DNA from: Actinoplanes sp. SE50/110
GTDB taxonomy: Bacteria; Actinomycetota; Actinomycetes; Mycobacteriales; Micromonosporaceae
NCBI RefSeq assembly: GCF_900119315.1
Contig: NZ_LT827010.1
Span: 8,550,001-8,614,000 of the forward strand
Reading direction: 5' to 3'
Length of the DNA: 64,000 bases
A program made the translations under genes and the position numbers. Under the pieces are notes generated by a model. The model ran no database searches, was not told the origin of the DNA, and saw nothing but the letters and a program-made list of their open reading frames with translations. Below are positions 51,957 to 61,558 of this stretch, in pieces (the first letter of the stretch is position 1; each line of letters begins with the position of its first letter).

Positions 51957-53399
51957 TCACCCCTGGCCAGGGGTGATATCCCGGGCCCGCTCCGCCGCCT
52001 CCGCCGACACCGTCCCCGACCGCTTCAACGCCACCCAGCCCTCGATGTTGCGCTGCTGCGCCCGCGTCACCCCGAGACTGCCCGCCGGCACATCCTTGAC
52101 CACCGCCGAACCCGCCGCCACATAGGCACCCGGCCCGATCTCCACCGGCGCCACCAGCACCGAATCCGACCCCACGAAAGCCGCCTCACCCACCACGGTC
52201 CGGCTCTTCCGCACCCCGTCGTAGTTCGCGAAGATCGTGCCGGCGCCGATATTCGCCTTCGCCCCGATCTCCGCATCACCCACATACGACAGGTGCGGCA
52301 CCTTCGCACCCTCACCCAACTCGGCGTTCTTCGTCTCCACGAACCCGCCGACCTTCGCCTTACGCGCCAGCCGCGTCCCCGGACGCAGATACGAATACGG
52401 CCCCACCGTCGCCTCCGGACCGACCACCGCGCCGATCACATGCGACCGCAACACCGTCGCACCCGCCGCCACCGACGAGTCCACCAGCGTCGAATCCGGG
52501 CCCACCACCGCACCGGTCGCCACCGATGACGAACCCAGGATCTGACAGTTCTGATCCACCACCGCGTCCGGCTCCAACGTCGCCGTCACATCGATCCACG
52601 TCGTCGCCGGATCCAGCAGCAGCACACCCGACCGCATCCACGCGTCATTCACCCGATCGCGCATCAACACCCGCAGCCGCGACAACTCCGCCCGGTCATT
52701 GCAACCCAGCGTCTCGTACGCGAACTCGGCCACCTCGACCGCCACCGGACGGCCCTCCGCCGCCAGGATCCCGAAGACGTCGGTCAGATACTCCTCGCCC
52801 TGCGCGTTGTCCGTCGACAGCTTGCCCAGCGCCTCCCGCAGCAACACCGCGTCGAACGCGTAGATCCCCGAATTGATCTCCCGGATCGCCAGCTCGTCCG
52901 GCGACGCGTCCTTCGCCTCGACGATACGCTCCAGGTTCCCCTTCGCATCCCGGACCACCCGACCCAGGCCACCCGGCAGATCCACCTCGGCACTGAGCAC
53001 CGTGGCCGCCGCACCCGCCCGCTCGTGCGTGGCCAGCAGCGCCTCCACCGTCTCCGGACGCAGCAGCGGAACATCACCGCTGAGCACCACGACGGTCCCG
53101 GTCAGCCCGGGGGCCGCCGCCAGGGCGATCCGCACCGCGTGACCGGTCCCGTTCTGCTCCGCCTGCAACACCGGGGTCGCCTCCGGCGCCGCGTCGGCGA
53201 GGAAGGCGCCCACCTCGTCGGCCTTGTGCCCGACCACGACCAGGGTGCGGTCGGTGCGGATCGCCGCCGAGACGGCCAGGACGTGGCCGAGCAGGGTGCG
53301 GCCCAGCAGCGGCTGCAGCACCTTGGGGGTGGCGGACTTCATGCGCTTGCCTTCACCAGCGGCAAGCACGACAACGGTACGGCTGGGGGCCTGGCTCAC
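51957..53399 (-). CDS. glmU: Bifunctional UDP-GlcNAc pyrophosphorylase/glucosamine-1-phosphate acetyltransferase
   Basis: 480 aa from GTG 53399 with TTGGAG upstream. N-terminal uridyltransferase: VVVLAAGEGKRMKSATPKVLQP (nucleotide loop and lysine) and VVLSGDVPLLRPETV. C-terminal left-handed beta-helix acetyltransferase: LRPGTRLARKAKVGGFVETKNAELGEGAKVPHLSYVGDAEIG and GTIFANYDGVRKSRT, with the catalytic-histidine equivalent in VPHLSY. Produces UDP-GlcNAc for peptidoglycan, and here also the probable precursor of the diacetamido sugar made at the left end. Confidence 0.97.
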   Translation of the reverse strand: MSQAPSRTVVVLAAGEGKRMKSATPKVLQPLLGRTLLGHVLAVSAAIRTDRTLVVVGHKADEVGAFLADAAPEATPVLQAEQNGTGHAVRIALAAAPGLTGTVVVLSGDVPLLRPETVEALLATHERAGAAATVLSAEVDLPGGLGRVVRDAKGNLERIVEAKDASPDELAIREINSGIYAFDAVLLREALGKLSTDNAQGEEYLTDVFGILAAEGRPVAVEVAEFAYETLGCNDRAELSRLRVLMRDRVNDAWMRSGVLLLDPATTWIDVTATLEPDAVVDQNCQILGSSSVATGAVVGPDSTLVDSSVAAGATVLRSHVIGAVVGPEATVGPYSYLRPGTRLARKAKVGGFVETKNAELGEGAKVPHLSYVGDAEIGAKANIGAGTIFANYDGVRKSRTVVGEAAFVGSDSVLVAPVEIGPGAYVAAGSAVVKDVPAGSLGVTRAQQRNIEGWVALKRSGTVSAEAAERARDITPGQG

Positions 53400-53480
53400 G
53401 TTGGAACTCCAAGTTCGCAATAGGCGATATCGACAGTCGACGCAGCCAGCGTCAGCCCGGCCGCAGACTCAGACGCAAAG

Positions 53481-53551
53481 CTCCCGGAGGAGGATTCGAA
53501 CCCCCATAAATGGCACCAAAAGCCACGGTCCTACCATTAGACGATCCGGGA
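53481..53551 (-). tRNA. tRNA-Gln (anticodon UUG)
   Basis: 71 nt. Acceptor stem TCCCGGA/TCCGGGA pairs over 7 bp, D-arm GTCT..GGAC, anticodon stem GTGGC/GCCAT (one G-U) with loop TTTTGGT giving anticodon TTG, 4-nt variable region, T-arm GGGGG-TTCGAAT-CCTCC. The discriminator is G and CCA is not encoded. It lies upstream of glmU in the same direction. Confidence 0.97.
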
Positions 53552-53588
53552 CCTATTTCGGACATTTCCCTCAGGTCATGTCCACCGG

Positions 53589-54470
53589 TCACATGATAGC
53601 GGGCTCACTCTGATCTTCGCTCAGCGCAATACCCTCCATGACGCCCTCGAGCTCCCAGTAGAGCTGAGCCGACTTGCGGACGCTGACCATGAGGCAACCC
53701 CGATAGAAGTCACCCACATTCTTTCGCACGGTGGCCGGGTTGTGCCTCTTCAGGGTGGGTCGGAGGAACTCTCCGGCGTCCACCCCGACGACCTTCGCCC
53801 ACCACTGCGTCGCGCCCTCGACATCGGCGGACTCATGGATGCTGAGGCGGAAACTCACCCGTTCGGAGCTGACCCCCATCAGCGCCAGATAGCGCAGGAA
53901 AAGCAGGATCAGCTGTGGGTCACTGTTGGCGAACTTGAGGCTCGTGGCCCGCGGCCCCCATGGCATCTCCTTCGCACCCTCACACCAGTAGGCCACCGAG
54001 CCCAGGAGGATCACCTCCCGCTCGGACAGATCCCCGACCCAGCCCGACACCTCGGCCCGCATCCGGTCGCGCGCCAGGTCCCGCTCCTTCCGGTGCGGCC
54101 CCCACCGCTTCTCCGCAACGGACTTCGAGTGCCGACTGCGACGCGCGGCCGCTTCCTCAGGGGTGGCGTCGAGTGGCATGTCGCGCGTCCACAGGTAAGC
54201 CGAGGATTTCGACACCTCCAGCGCGGCGGCGATTTCCGGCACGGTCCGTCCCTGAGCCCGCAGGTCGCGCGCCAGCTCGCGCAGATTGTCCTTCGCCCGC
54301 GGCCGCTTGGTCCATTCGGATGACTCCAGGCCCTGGAGCCACGCGGTCAGCGTGCCGTTGCCCACGCCGAACATTTTCATCAGCTGCGACCGGGACAGGC
54401 CCGGGTCCACGCGCAGTTTCCGAGCCTCGGCCCGCCGATCGTCCTCACTGTGGAACCGGTTCGTCGTCAT
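53589..54470 (-). CDS. Helix-turn-helix plus LAGLIDADG-like domain protein
   Basis: 293 aa. Two helix-turn-helix-like segments: LSRSQLMKMFGVGNGTLTAWLQ (~25-46) and RTVPEIAAALEVSKSSAYLWT (~74-94). From ~150 on there is a domain reminiscent of single-motif LAGLIDADG endonucleases: LLGSVAYWCEGAKE (the E equals the catalytic acid), LKFANSDPQLILLFLRYLALMGV, and RGCLMVSVRKSAQLYWELEG. The family is unnamed to me. By eye the gene is less GC-rich than its neighbours, which hints at transfer. It lies 37 bp upstream of tRNA-Gln in the same direction. It could be a domesticated homing-endonuclease-derived regulator or an active nuclease. Confidence 0.7.
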   Translation of the reverse strand: MTTNRFHSEDDRRAEARKLRVDPGLSRSQLMKMFGVGNGTLTAWLQGLESSEWTKRPRAKDNLRELARDLRAQGRTVPEIAAALEVSKSSAYLWTRDMPLDATPEEAAARRSRHSKSVAEKRWGPHRKERDLARDRMRAEVSGWVGDLSEREVILLGSVAYWCEGAKEMPWGPRATSLKFANSDPQLILLFLRYLALMGVSSERVSFRLSIHESADVEGATQWWAKVVGVDAGEFLRPTLKRHNPATVRKNVGDFYRGCLMVSVRKSAQLYWELEGVMEGIALSEDQSEPAIM

Positions 54471-54480
54471 GTACGTACAT
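54469..54480. promoter_or_regulatory. 12-bp perfect palindrome over the start of the HTH/LAGLIDADG-like gene
   Basis: ATGTACGTACAT overlaps the start codon of the minus-strand gene (ATG at 54468-54470) in the AT-rich divergent region towards the TetR gene. It is a candidate operator for one of the two neighbouring DNA-binding proteins. Confidence 0.45.
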
Positions 54481-54561
54481 TAGAACGAAGGATTGCAAGA
54501 TCGTAAGTGCTGACATGTGCCAATATCTGAACCCGTGACAAGGACCTGGCAGGATTGGCCG

Positions 54562-55197
54562 GTGACCGACGACAGGGAGCCGCGGCGCCGGATGTCCGCC
54601 GCTCAGCGCCGTGAGCAGTTGATCGCCACCGGCCGGCAGTTGTTCGCCGAGCGCGGCTATGACGCCACCAGCGTCGAGGAGGTCGCCGTCCGGGCGAAGG
54701 TGTCGAAGCCGGTGGTCTATGAGCATTTCGGCGGCAAGGAGGGCCTGTATGCGGTGGTCGTGGACCGTGAGGTGCGGGCGCTGCTGGAGCGGATCACGGC
54801 GGCGTTGACGGCGGGTGATCCGCGGGAGTTGCTGGAGCAGGCGGCGCTGGCGTTGCTGGATTACATCGAGGAGGAGCCGCACGGTTTTCAGGTGTTGTCG
54901 GCGCGGCAGGCGCCGGTGCTGGCTCCGGCGAACACGTTCGCGAGTGTGATGAACGATGTCGCGCATCAGGTGGAGCACATTCTGGGTGCGGAGTTCCGGT
55001 CGCGGGGGTTGGATCCGCGGTTCGCCGAGTTGTATTCGCAGGCGTTGGTGGGGATGGTGGCGCTGGTGGGTCAGTGGTGGCGGGAGGCGCGGGAGCCGCG
55101 GAAGGAGTTGGTGGCGGCGCATCTGGTGAATCTGGCGTGGAATGGTTTGTCGCATCTGGAGCCGCGGCCGAGCCTGATCACCCGCAAGCCCTGCTGA
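54562..55197 (+). CDS. TetR-family transcriptional regulator
   Basis: 211 aa from GTG 54562, with AGGA 7 nt upstream; GTG 54535 and ATG 54517 are longer alternatives. N-terminal TetR DNA-binding domain: RREQLIATGRQLFAERGYDATSVEEVAVRAKVSKPVVYEHFGGKEGLYAVV, a canonical helix-turn-helix. The C-terminal ligand domain is helical and ends HLVNLAWNGLSHLEPRP. It is divergent from the HTH/LAGLIDADG-like gene, which it may regulate; the ligand is unknown. The codon third positions run G/T-rich compared with upstream genes. Confidence 0.92.
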   Translation: MTDDREPRRRMSAAQRREQLIATGRQLFAERGYDATSVEEVAVRAKVSKPVVYEHFGGKEGLYAVVVDREVRALLERITAALTAGDPRELLEQAALALLDYIEEEPHGFQVLSARQAPVLAPANTFASVMNDVAHQVEHILGAEFRSRGLDPRFAELYSQALVGMVALVGQWWREAREPRKELVAAHLVNLAWNGLSHLEPRPSLITRKPC

Positions 55198-55292
55198 TCT
55201 TGCGGAACGCGCGGAGTGGAGGGAGAGCCCGGGAAGCACGATGACCGCCTCGCTTCGCGGGGAAGCGGGCGGCCATCAGGCGCACGGTGGGG

Positions 55293-55754
55293 TCAGGCGG
55301 TGCGTCCTTCGCGGACCTGTCGCGGCGCGCCGGCCTTGTCGGGTGCGGCGGTCTTGCTGTACAGGCTGATCGTGATGAGCAGCAGGCCGACCAGGTAGGT
55401 CACGATGACCGTGGCGATGCTGGCGCCGAAGAAGTTGGCGTCGGTGCGGATGGTGGCCAGGCTGTAGCTGCCGAGGACGAGGAGTCCCCAGCCGAGGTAT
55501 TTGTCGATGGCGACGTCGACGTTGCGGCCGACGACGGTGCCGAGCAGGACGAGGGCTCCGACGGCGAGGCTGATGATCGACCAGAGCAGGTTGCTGCTCT
55601 GGCCGAGCACGCGGTCGCCGGTGTGGCCGGTGAAGTTGTCGCCGGCGGTCTGTGCGAAGCCGATGATGCCGAAGACCACCAGGTAGGCACCGGCGACGAA
55701 ACCGGCCAGGCGGTACATCGGCCGGAGGGGGTGGTTGACCGGAATATGCGCCAT
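55293..55754 (-). CDS. DUF4383 membrane protein
   Basis: 153 aa from ATG 55754 (MAHIPVNHPLRPMYRL). Four transmembrane helices: LAGFVAGAYLVVFGIIGF, LLWSIISLAVGALVLLGTVVG, LGWGLLVLGSYSLATI and ATVIVTYLVGLLLITISLY, typical of DUF4383. The conserved loop residues HP..MYR and LLWSIISL are present. Function unknown. Converges on the TetR gene with ~95 bp between them; no co-transcribed partner. Confidence 0.87.
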   Translation of the reverse strand: MAHIPVNHPLRPMYRLAGFVAGAYLVVFGIIGFAQTAGDNFTGHTGDRVLGQSSNLLWSIISLAVGALVLLGTVVGRNVDVAIDKYLGWGLLVLGSYSLATIRTDANFFGASIATVIVTYLVGLLLITISLYSKTAAPDKAGAPRQVREGRTA

Positions 55755-55833
55755 GCTGTCCGTCTCCAAGGTCAGGTGTTGTCGTCCCGATTCTCGCGTA
55801 TCCGCGACAAGCGGCGCAGGTACACCCCCCGGA

Positions 55834-57633
<1,800 letters not shown>

Positions 57634-57641
57634 GATGGGGT

Positions 57642-58589
57642 CTAGATTACCCGCGCGCCGGGCTGGGGTCCGCGGGCGGTGACCGCGGCCCGGCAGACGC
57701 CGGCTTCGGTGAGGCTGTCGGCGATCTCCTGGGCGTGTGTGGCGTCGGCGGCGAGGAAGACGCAGGTGGGGCCGGAGCCGGAGACGAGGCCGGCGAGGGC
57801 GCCGGCCTCGGTGCCGGCTTTGAGCACGTCGGCGAGCTGGGGGCGCAGGGCGAGGGCGGCCGGTTGCAGGTCGTTGCCGAGGGCGGCGCCGAGGATTTCC
57901 GGGTTGCGCTGGCGCAGGGCGGCCATCAGGGTGTCGGCGCTGCCGAGCGGAGTGGGTGGCCAGGTGCCGGCGCGCAGGGTGTCGAGCTCGCGGTAGACGG
58001 CGGGGGTGGCCAGGCCGCCGTCGGCGATGGCGACGGTCCAGTGCCAGGTGGTGGGGCGGGCCAGGATGGGGCTGACCGCCTCGCCGTGGCCGGTGCCGAG
58101 GGCGGTGCCGCCGTGCAGCAGGAAGGGGATGTCGGAGCCGAGTTGGGCGCCGACCTCGGCGAGCTCGTCGCGGCTCATGCCGAGGCCCCAGAGCAGGTCG
58201 CAGGCGATCAGGGTGGCGGCGGCGTCGGCGCTGCCGCCGGCCAGGCCGCCGGCGAGCGGGATGCTCTTGCGCAGGTGCAGCCGGGCGTAGGCGGGGACGC
58301 GGGCGCGGGCGGCCAGGGCGCGGGCGGCGCGGATGATCAGGTTGGTCTCGTCGAGGGCGAGGTCGCCGGTGCCCTCGCCCTCCATGGTGAGGGTGAGGGT
58401 GTCGCCGTGCCGGGCGGTGATCTCGTCGAACAGCGAGATGGCGTGGTAGACGGTGTTCAGCTCGTGGTAGCCGTCGGGTCGCAGCGGGCCGACCGCGAGG
58501 TGCAGGTTGATTTTGGCCGGCACGCGGACCTTGACCGGGCCGCTGTACGGGCGCGGCTCGTCGTCGTCCGGACCCCACGCCTCGGTCAT
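57642..58589 (-). CDS. ispE: 4-diphosphocytidyl-2-C-methyl-D-erythritol kinase
   Basis: 315 aa GHMP kinase of the MEP isoprenoid pathway. Landmarks: VPAKINLHLAVGPLRPDGYHEL (substrate site), the ATP loop IPLAGGLAGGSADAAA, and VSGSGPTCVFLA. An N-terminal acidic tag of ~18 residues precedes the core. ATG overlaps the ksgA stop as ATGA. The operon tatD-ksgA-ispE-ABC-F is conserved among actinobacteria. Confidence 0.96.
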   Translation of the reverse strand: MTEAWGPDDDEPRPYSGPVKVRVPAKINLHLAVGPLRPDGYHELNTVYHAISLFDEITARHGDTLTLTMEGEGTGDLALDETNLIIRAARALAARARVPAYARLHLRKSIPLAGGLAGGSADAAATLIACDLLWGLGMSRDELAEVGAQLGSDIPFLLHGGTALGTGHGEAVSPILARPTTWHWTVAIADGGLATPAVYRELDTLRAGTWPPTPLGSADTLMAALRQRNPEILGAALGNDLQPAALALRPQLADVLKAGTEAGALAGLVSGSGPTCVFLAADATHAQEIADSLTEAGVCRAAVTARGPQPGARVI

Positions 58590-59473
58590 GCTTGCGCCTC
58601 CTCGGGCTGTGCGCCGGATGGGCTGAGCTTACCGCCGTGCTCTGACGTTTTCGCCGCTGCCGCGATGGCCGCGAACTCGCCGACGGTCAGGGATTCGCCG
58701 CGGGCCTGCGGGTTGATTCCGGCGCGCCGGAGGATCTGTTCGGCGGTGGCGGCGCCGCCGGCCCAGCCGGCCAGGGCGGCGCGCAGGGTTTTGCGTCGCT
58801 GGGCGAAGGCGGCGTCGACGACGGTGAACACGTCGGTGCGCGGGACGCCGGCGGGTGGTTCGCGGCGGGTGAAGGCGACCAGCCCGGAGTCCACGTTGGG
58901 GACCGGCCAGAACACCGCGGGGGGCACCTTGCCGGCGGATCTGGCCTCGGCGTACCAGGCGAGTTTGACCGAGGGGACGCCGTACACCTTGGAGCCCGGA
59001 CCGGCGACCAGCCGGTCGGCGACCTCCTTCTGCACCATGACCAGGCCGCCGCGCAGGGTGGGCAGTTCGGCGAGCAGGTGCAGCACGACCGGGACGGCGA
59101 CGTTGTAGGGCAGGTTGGCGACCAACATGGTGGGTGCCGGGTCGAACCGGTCGCCGGTGACCTTGAGCGCGTCGGCCGGGTGGACGGTGAGGTGGGCGGC
59201 GGTGACCGTGGCGGGCAGGGCGGCGGCCAGGGTGGGGTCGATCTCGACGGCGTGCACGTGGGCGACGGCGCCGGCCAGGCCCAGGGTGAGCGAGCCGAGG
59301 CCGGGGCCGACCTCCAGGGCGACGTCGTCGGGGCGCAGGGCGGCGGCGGCCACGATGCGCCGGATGGTGTTCGGGTCGTGCAGGAAGTTCTGGCCGAGCT
59401 TCTTGGTCGGCGCGACGCCGAGGCGTGCGGCGAGTTCCCGGATCTCCGCCGGGCCGAGCAGTGCGTCAGCCAT
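58586..59473 (-). CDS. rsmA: 16S rRNA (adenine1518-N6/adenine1519-N6)-dimethyltransferase
   Basis: 295 aa (KsgA). SAM site VALEVGPGLGSLTLGLA after KLGQNFLHDPNTI; catalytic motif IV MLVANLPYNVAVPVV; VQKEVADRLVAGPGSKVYG follows. Dimethylates two adenines in helix 45 of 16S rRNA; loss gives kasugamycin resistance. It starts 9 nt after tatD and overlaps ispE. Confidence 0.97.
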   Translation of the reverse strand: MADALLGPAEIRELAARLGVAPTKKLGQNFLHDPNTIRRIVAAAALRPDDVALEVGPGLGSLTLGLAGAVAHVHAVEIDPTLAAALPATVTAAHLTVHPADALKVTGDRFDPAPTMLVANLPYNVAVPVVLHLLAELPTLRGGLVMVQKEVADRLVAGPGSKVYGVPSVKLAWYAEARSAGKVPPAVFWPVPNVDSGLVAFTRREPPAGVPRTDVFTVVDAAFAQRRKTLRAALAGWAGGAATAEQILRRAGINPQARGESLTVGEFAAIAAAAKTSEHGGKLSPSGAQPEEAQA

Positions 59474-59482
59474 GCCAGCAGC

Positions 59483-60409
59483 CTAGGCGGGCGGTCCGGC
59501 CGGCCGGCGCCATGGTCCGAAGACGCGGTCGCCGGTGGCCGAGATGGTGGCGCACAGGGTGTCGGTGTCGATGCCGCGGGCGGCGGCCAGGGCACGCACG
59601 GTGAGCGGGATGAGGTACGACGCGTTGGGCCGGCCGCGGTGCGGGGCCGGGGTGAGGTAGGGGGCGTCGGTCTCCACCATCATCAGTTCGGGCGGGGTGA
59701 CCGCGGCGGCTTCGCGCAGGTTGCCGGCGCTGGCGAAGGTGATCGTCCCGGCGAAGCTGAGGTGGAAGCCGCGGCGTACGCAGGCGGTGGCGAAGGCGGC
59801 GTCGCCGGAGAAGCAGTGCATCACCACGGTGTCCGGGGCGCCCTCGTCGTCGAGGATGCGCAGCACGTCGGTGTGTGCCTCGCGGTCGTGGATGATCAGG
59901 GCTTTGCCGTGGCGTTTGGCGATCGCGATGTGTGCCCGGAAGCTGGTCTCCTGGGCGGCCCGGCCGTCGTCGCCGGTGCGGAAGGTGTCCATGCCGGTCT
60001 CGCCGATGCCGCGGACCCGGGGGCGGGCGGCGAGGTCGTCGATCCGGCGCAGCGCCTCGTCCAGATCGGTGAGGCGGGGTGCCTCGTTCGGGTGAAGTGC
60101 GACGGCGGCGAGCACCGCATCGTGGCGGTCGGCGAGGTCGGCTCCCCACTGTGAGGAGTCCACGTCGACGCCGACCTGGACGAGCCGGTCGACGCCGTTC
60201 TTGGCGGCCGCTTCGATCAGCGCCTGGACCGGGTCGGCGGACGGGCCGCCGGGCACTCCGGCCTCCTGAATGGTCAGGTCGAGGTGGGTGTGGCTGTCGA
60301 AGACCGGCACGGCCAGCGGGTCCGGGGCGGGCGGGAACTCGCCGGCGCGGCGCGCGGCCTTGTGCCGGCGCTTCTCCGACGGTGCAGGGCTCGAAGGCAT
60401 GTGAGACAT
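59483..60409 (-). CDS. tatD: TatD-family metal-dependent DNase
   Basis: 308 aa from ATG 60409; ATG 60400 and ATG 60445 are alternatives. Amidohydrolase-fold enzyme: the metal site VFDSHTHLDLT, then GIGETGMDTFRT, IIHDREAHTDVL and VMHCFSGDAAFA, ending VETDAPYLTPAPHRGRPNASY, all diagnostic of TatD. 3'-5' DNase activity and roles in DNA repair are known for the family. First gene of the tatD-ksgA-ispE-ABC-F operon. No resuscitation-promoting-factor gene lies between tatD and ksgA. Confidence 0.95.
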   Translation of the reverse strand: MSHMPSSPAPSEKRRHKAARRAGEFPPAPDPLAVPVFDSHTHLDLTIQEAGVPGGPSADPVQALIEAAAKNGVDRLVQVGVDVDSSQWGADLADRHDAVLAAVALHPNEAPRLTDLDEALRRIDDLAARPRVRGIGETGMDTFRTGDDGRAAQETSFRAHIAIAKRHGKALIIHDREAHTDVLRILDDEGAPDTVVMHCFSGDAAFATACVRRGFHLSFAGTITFASAGNLREAAAVTPPELMMVETDAPYLTPAPHRGRPNASYLIPLTVRALAAARGIDTDTLCATISATGDRVFGPWRRPAGPPA

Positions 60410-60466
60410 TCTGCACGTCGCGTTTTCCGGTAACCGACCGTTCATCCGATATCCACCATCATCACT

Positions 60467-60472
60467 TAGGTT
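60467..60472 (+). promoter_or_regulatory. -10 box (TAGGTT) of a leaderless promoter
   Basis: TAGGTT ends exactly 7 nt before the GTG at 60480 with no ribosome-binding site, the leaderless architecture again. Confidence 0.55.
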
Positions 60473-60479
60473 CCGCCGC

Positions 60480-61514
60480 GTGACCGTGACCGGTGAGGAC
60501 AGTGAGCTGGGCGCCGACCCGCTCGACCCACCTCTGATGGCACCGCTGCGCCGTGACCTGACCTGGCAGCAGGTGCAGTCGATGAGTCAGTCCGCGGTGT
60601 ACCGCGACGATGCCACGCTGCGGCGGATCCGGGAGACGGCGGCGGTGCGCCGCGGTACCCGGATGACGAAGATCCTGTCGCCGGCGCAGGTGGCCGGGCA
60701 TCTCGGCGGCTGGCTGCCGTACGGTTTCTGCTACCGCTGCTGTGACATCGCCCACCTGACCGAGCCGGAGCAGCTGAATCTGCTGCGCACCGATGGCGCG
60801 GTGGACGGGCCGGTGGCGTTCGGGCTGCGCTGGCGGGCCACCGACCCGACCGATTTCGAGTTGCCGGCCTCCCCGGCCCAGCCCGGACTGGCCGCGCTGC
60901 CGGCCCACTCGCGGGTCGGTGCGATGGTGCTCGGCACCGGTTTCACCCCGAGCACCGACGACCTGATCCCGGAGTATGTGACGGCCGGCTTCGCCGACCT
61001 GCCGCTGCCGGCCAATGCCCAGTTGGTGGCGTACGTGCCGGGTGGCGACGAGGTGGTGCTGTACACCTATCAGCCGGAGCAGCACGGCTGGCTGCGGCTG
61101 GCCGGCCCGCGCTGGCGGGGGCTGCTCGACCAGTTGCCCGGGGTCAGCCCGGACCGGGAGTACGTGCCGTGCACCGCCAGTGGCACCGCGAAGCTGGTCG
61201 GCTCGATCGACGGCACGGAGTACGAGGCGGTCGCCGACCCGCCCGGTGAGTTCCGGGTGCGGGCGCTGACCCGGGCCGCCCGCTATCCGGTGCAGACCCT
61301 GAGCCGGCGGGCCGAGCAGGCCCTGTGGCGGGGTGTGCCGTGCTGGGTGCTGCAGCGCGACGAGACCTGGGCCCGGCTGCGGCTGCTGCGGCCGGACGGC
61401 GAGGCGTTGACCGCGACCGGCGCGCGCTGTTACGAGCGTGGGGTGTACGAGGCGTGGGCGCCGGTCGACGAGCTGGCCGACCACCACATCGCGGATCTCG
61501 CGTACCAGATGTAG
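60480..61514 (+). CDS. Conserved hypothetical protein
   Basis: 344 aa, GTG start fixed by the -10 box 7 nt upstream. I do not recognise the family. Visible features: an N-terminal ~60-residue basic region (LRRIRETAAVRRGTRMTKIL), a Cys-containing segment YGFCYRCCDIAHL (~80-92), two similar Trp/Leu strands (LVAYVPGGDEVVLYTYQPEQHGWLRLAG and VPCWVLQRDETWARLRLLRPDG) suggesting a duplicated beta-domain, and a C-terminal RGVYEAWAPVDEL. No membrane segment. It sits alone between the tatD and metG genes. Confidence 0.75.
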   Translation: MTVTGEDSELGADPLDPPLMAPLRRDLTWQQVQSMSQSAVYRDDATLRRIRETAAVRRGTRMTKILSPAQVAGHLGGWLPYGFCYRCCDIAHLTEPEQLNLLRTDGAVDGPVAFGLRWRATDPTDFELPASPAQPGLAALPAHSRVGAMVLGTGFTPSTDDLIPEYVTAGFADLPLPANAQLVAYVPGGDEVVLYTYQPEQHGWLRLAGPRWRGLLDQLPGVSPDREYVPCTASGTAKLVGSIDGTEYEAVADPPGEFRVRALTRAARYPVQTLSRRAEQALWRGVPCWVLQRDETWARLRLLRPDGEALTATGARCYERGVYEAWAPVDELADHHIADLAYQM

Positions 61515-61516
61515 GA

Positions 61517-61546
61517 GCAGGGCCCGGCGCAGACGCCCGGCCCTGC
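61517..61546. terminator. Hairpin between the hypothetical gene and metG (convergent)
   Basis: 13-bp arms (61517-61529 and 61534-61546) with one C-C mismatch and a 4-nt loop, filling the 44-bp gap between two converging genes. Confidence 0.75.
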
Positions 61547-61558
61547 CCGTAGCGAGGG

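Noticed and set aside
53481..53589. tRNA-Gln as an integration site for a mobile element
   Set aside because: No integrase, no direct repeat of the tRNA 3' end was seen, and the 3' side leads directly into glmU. Only the neighbouring HTH/LAGLIDADG-like gene looks foreign.
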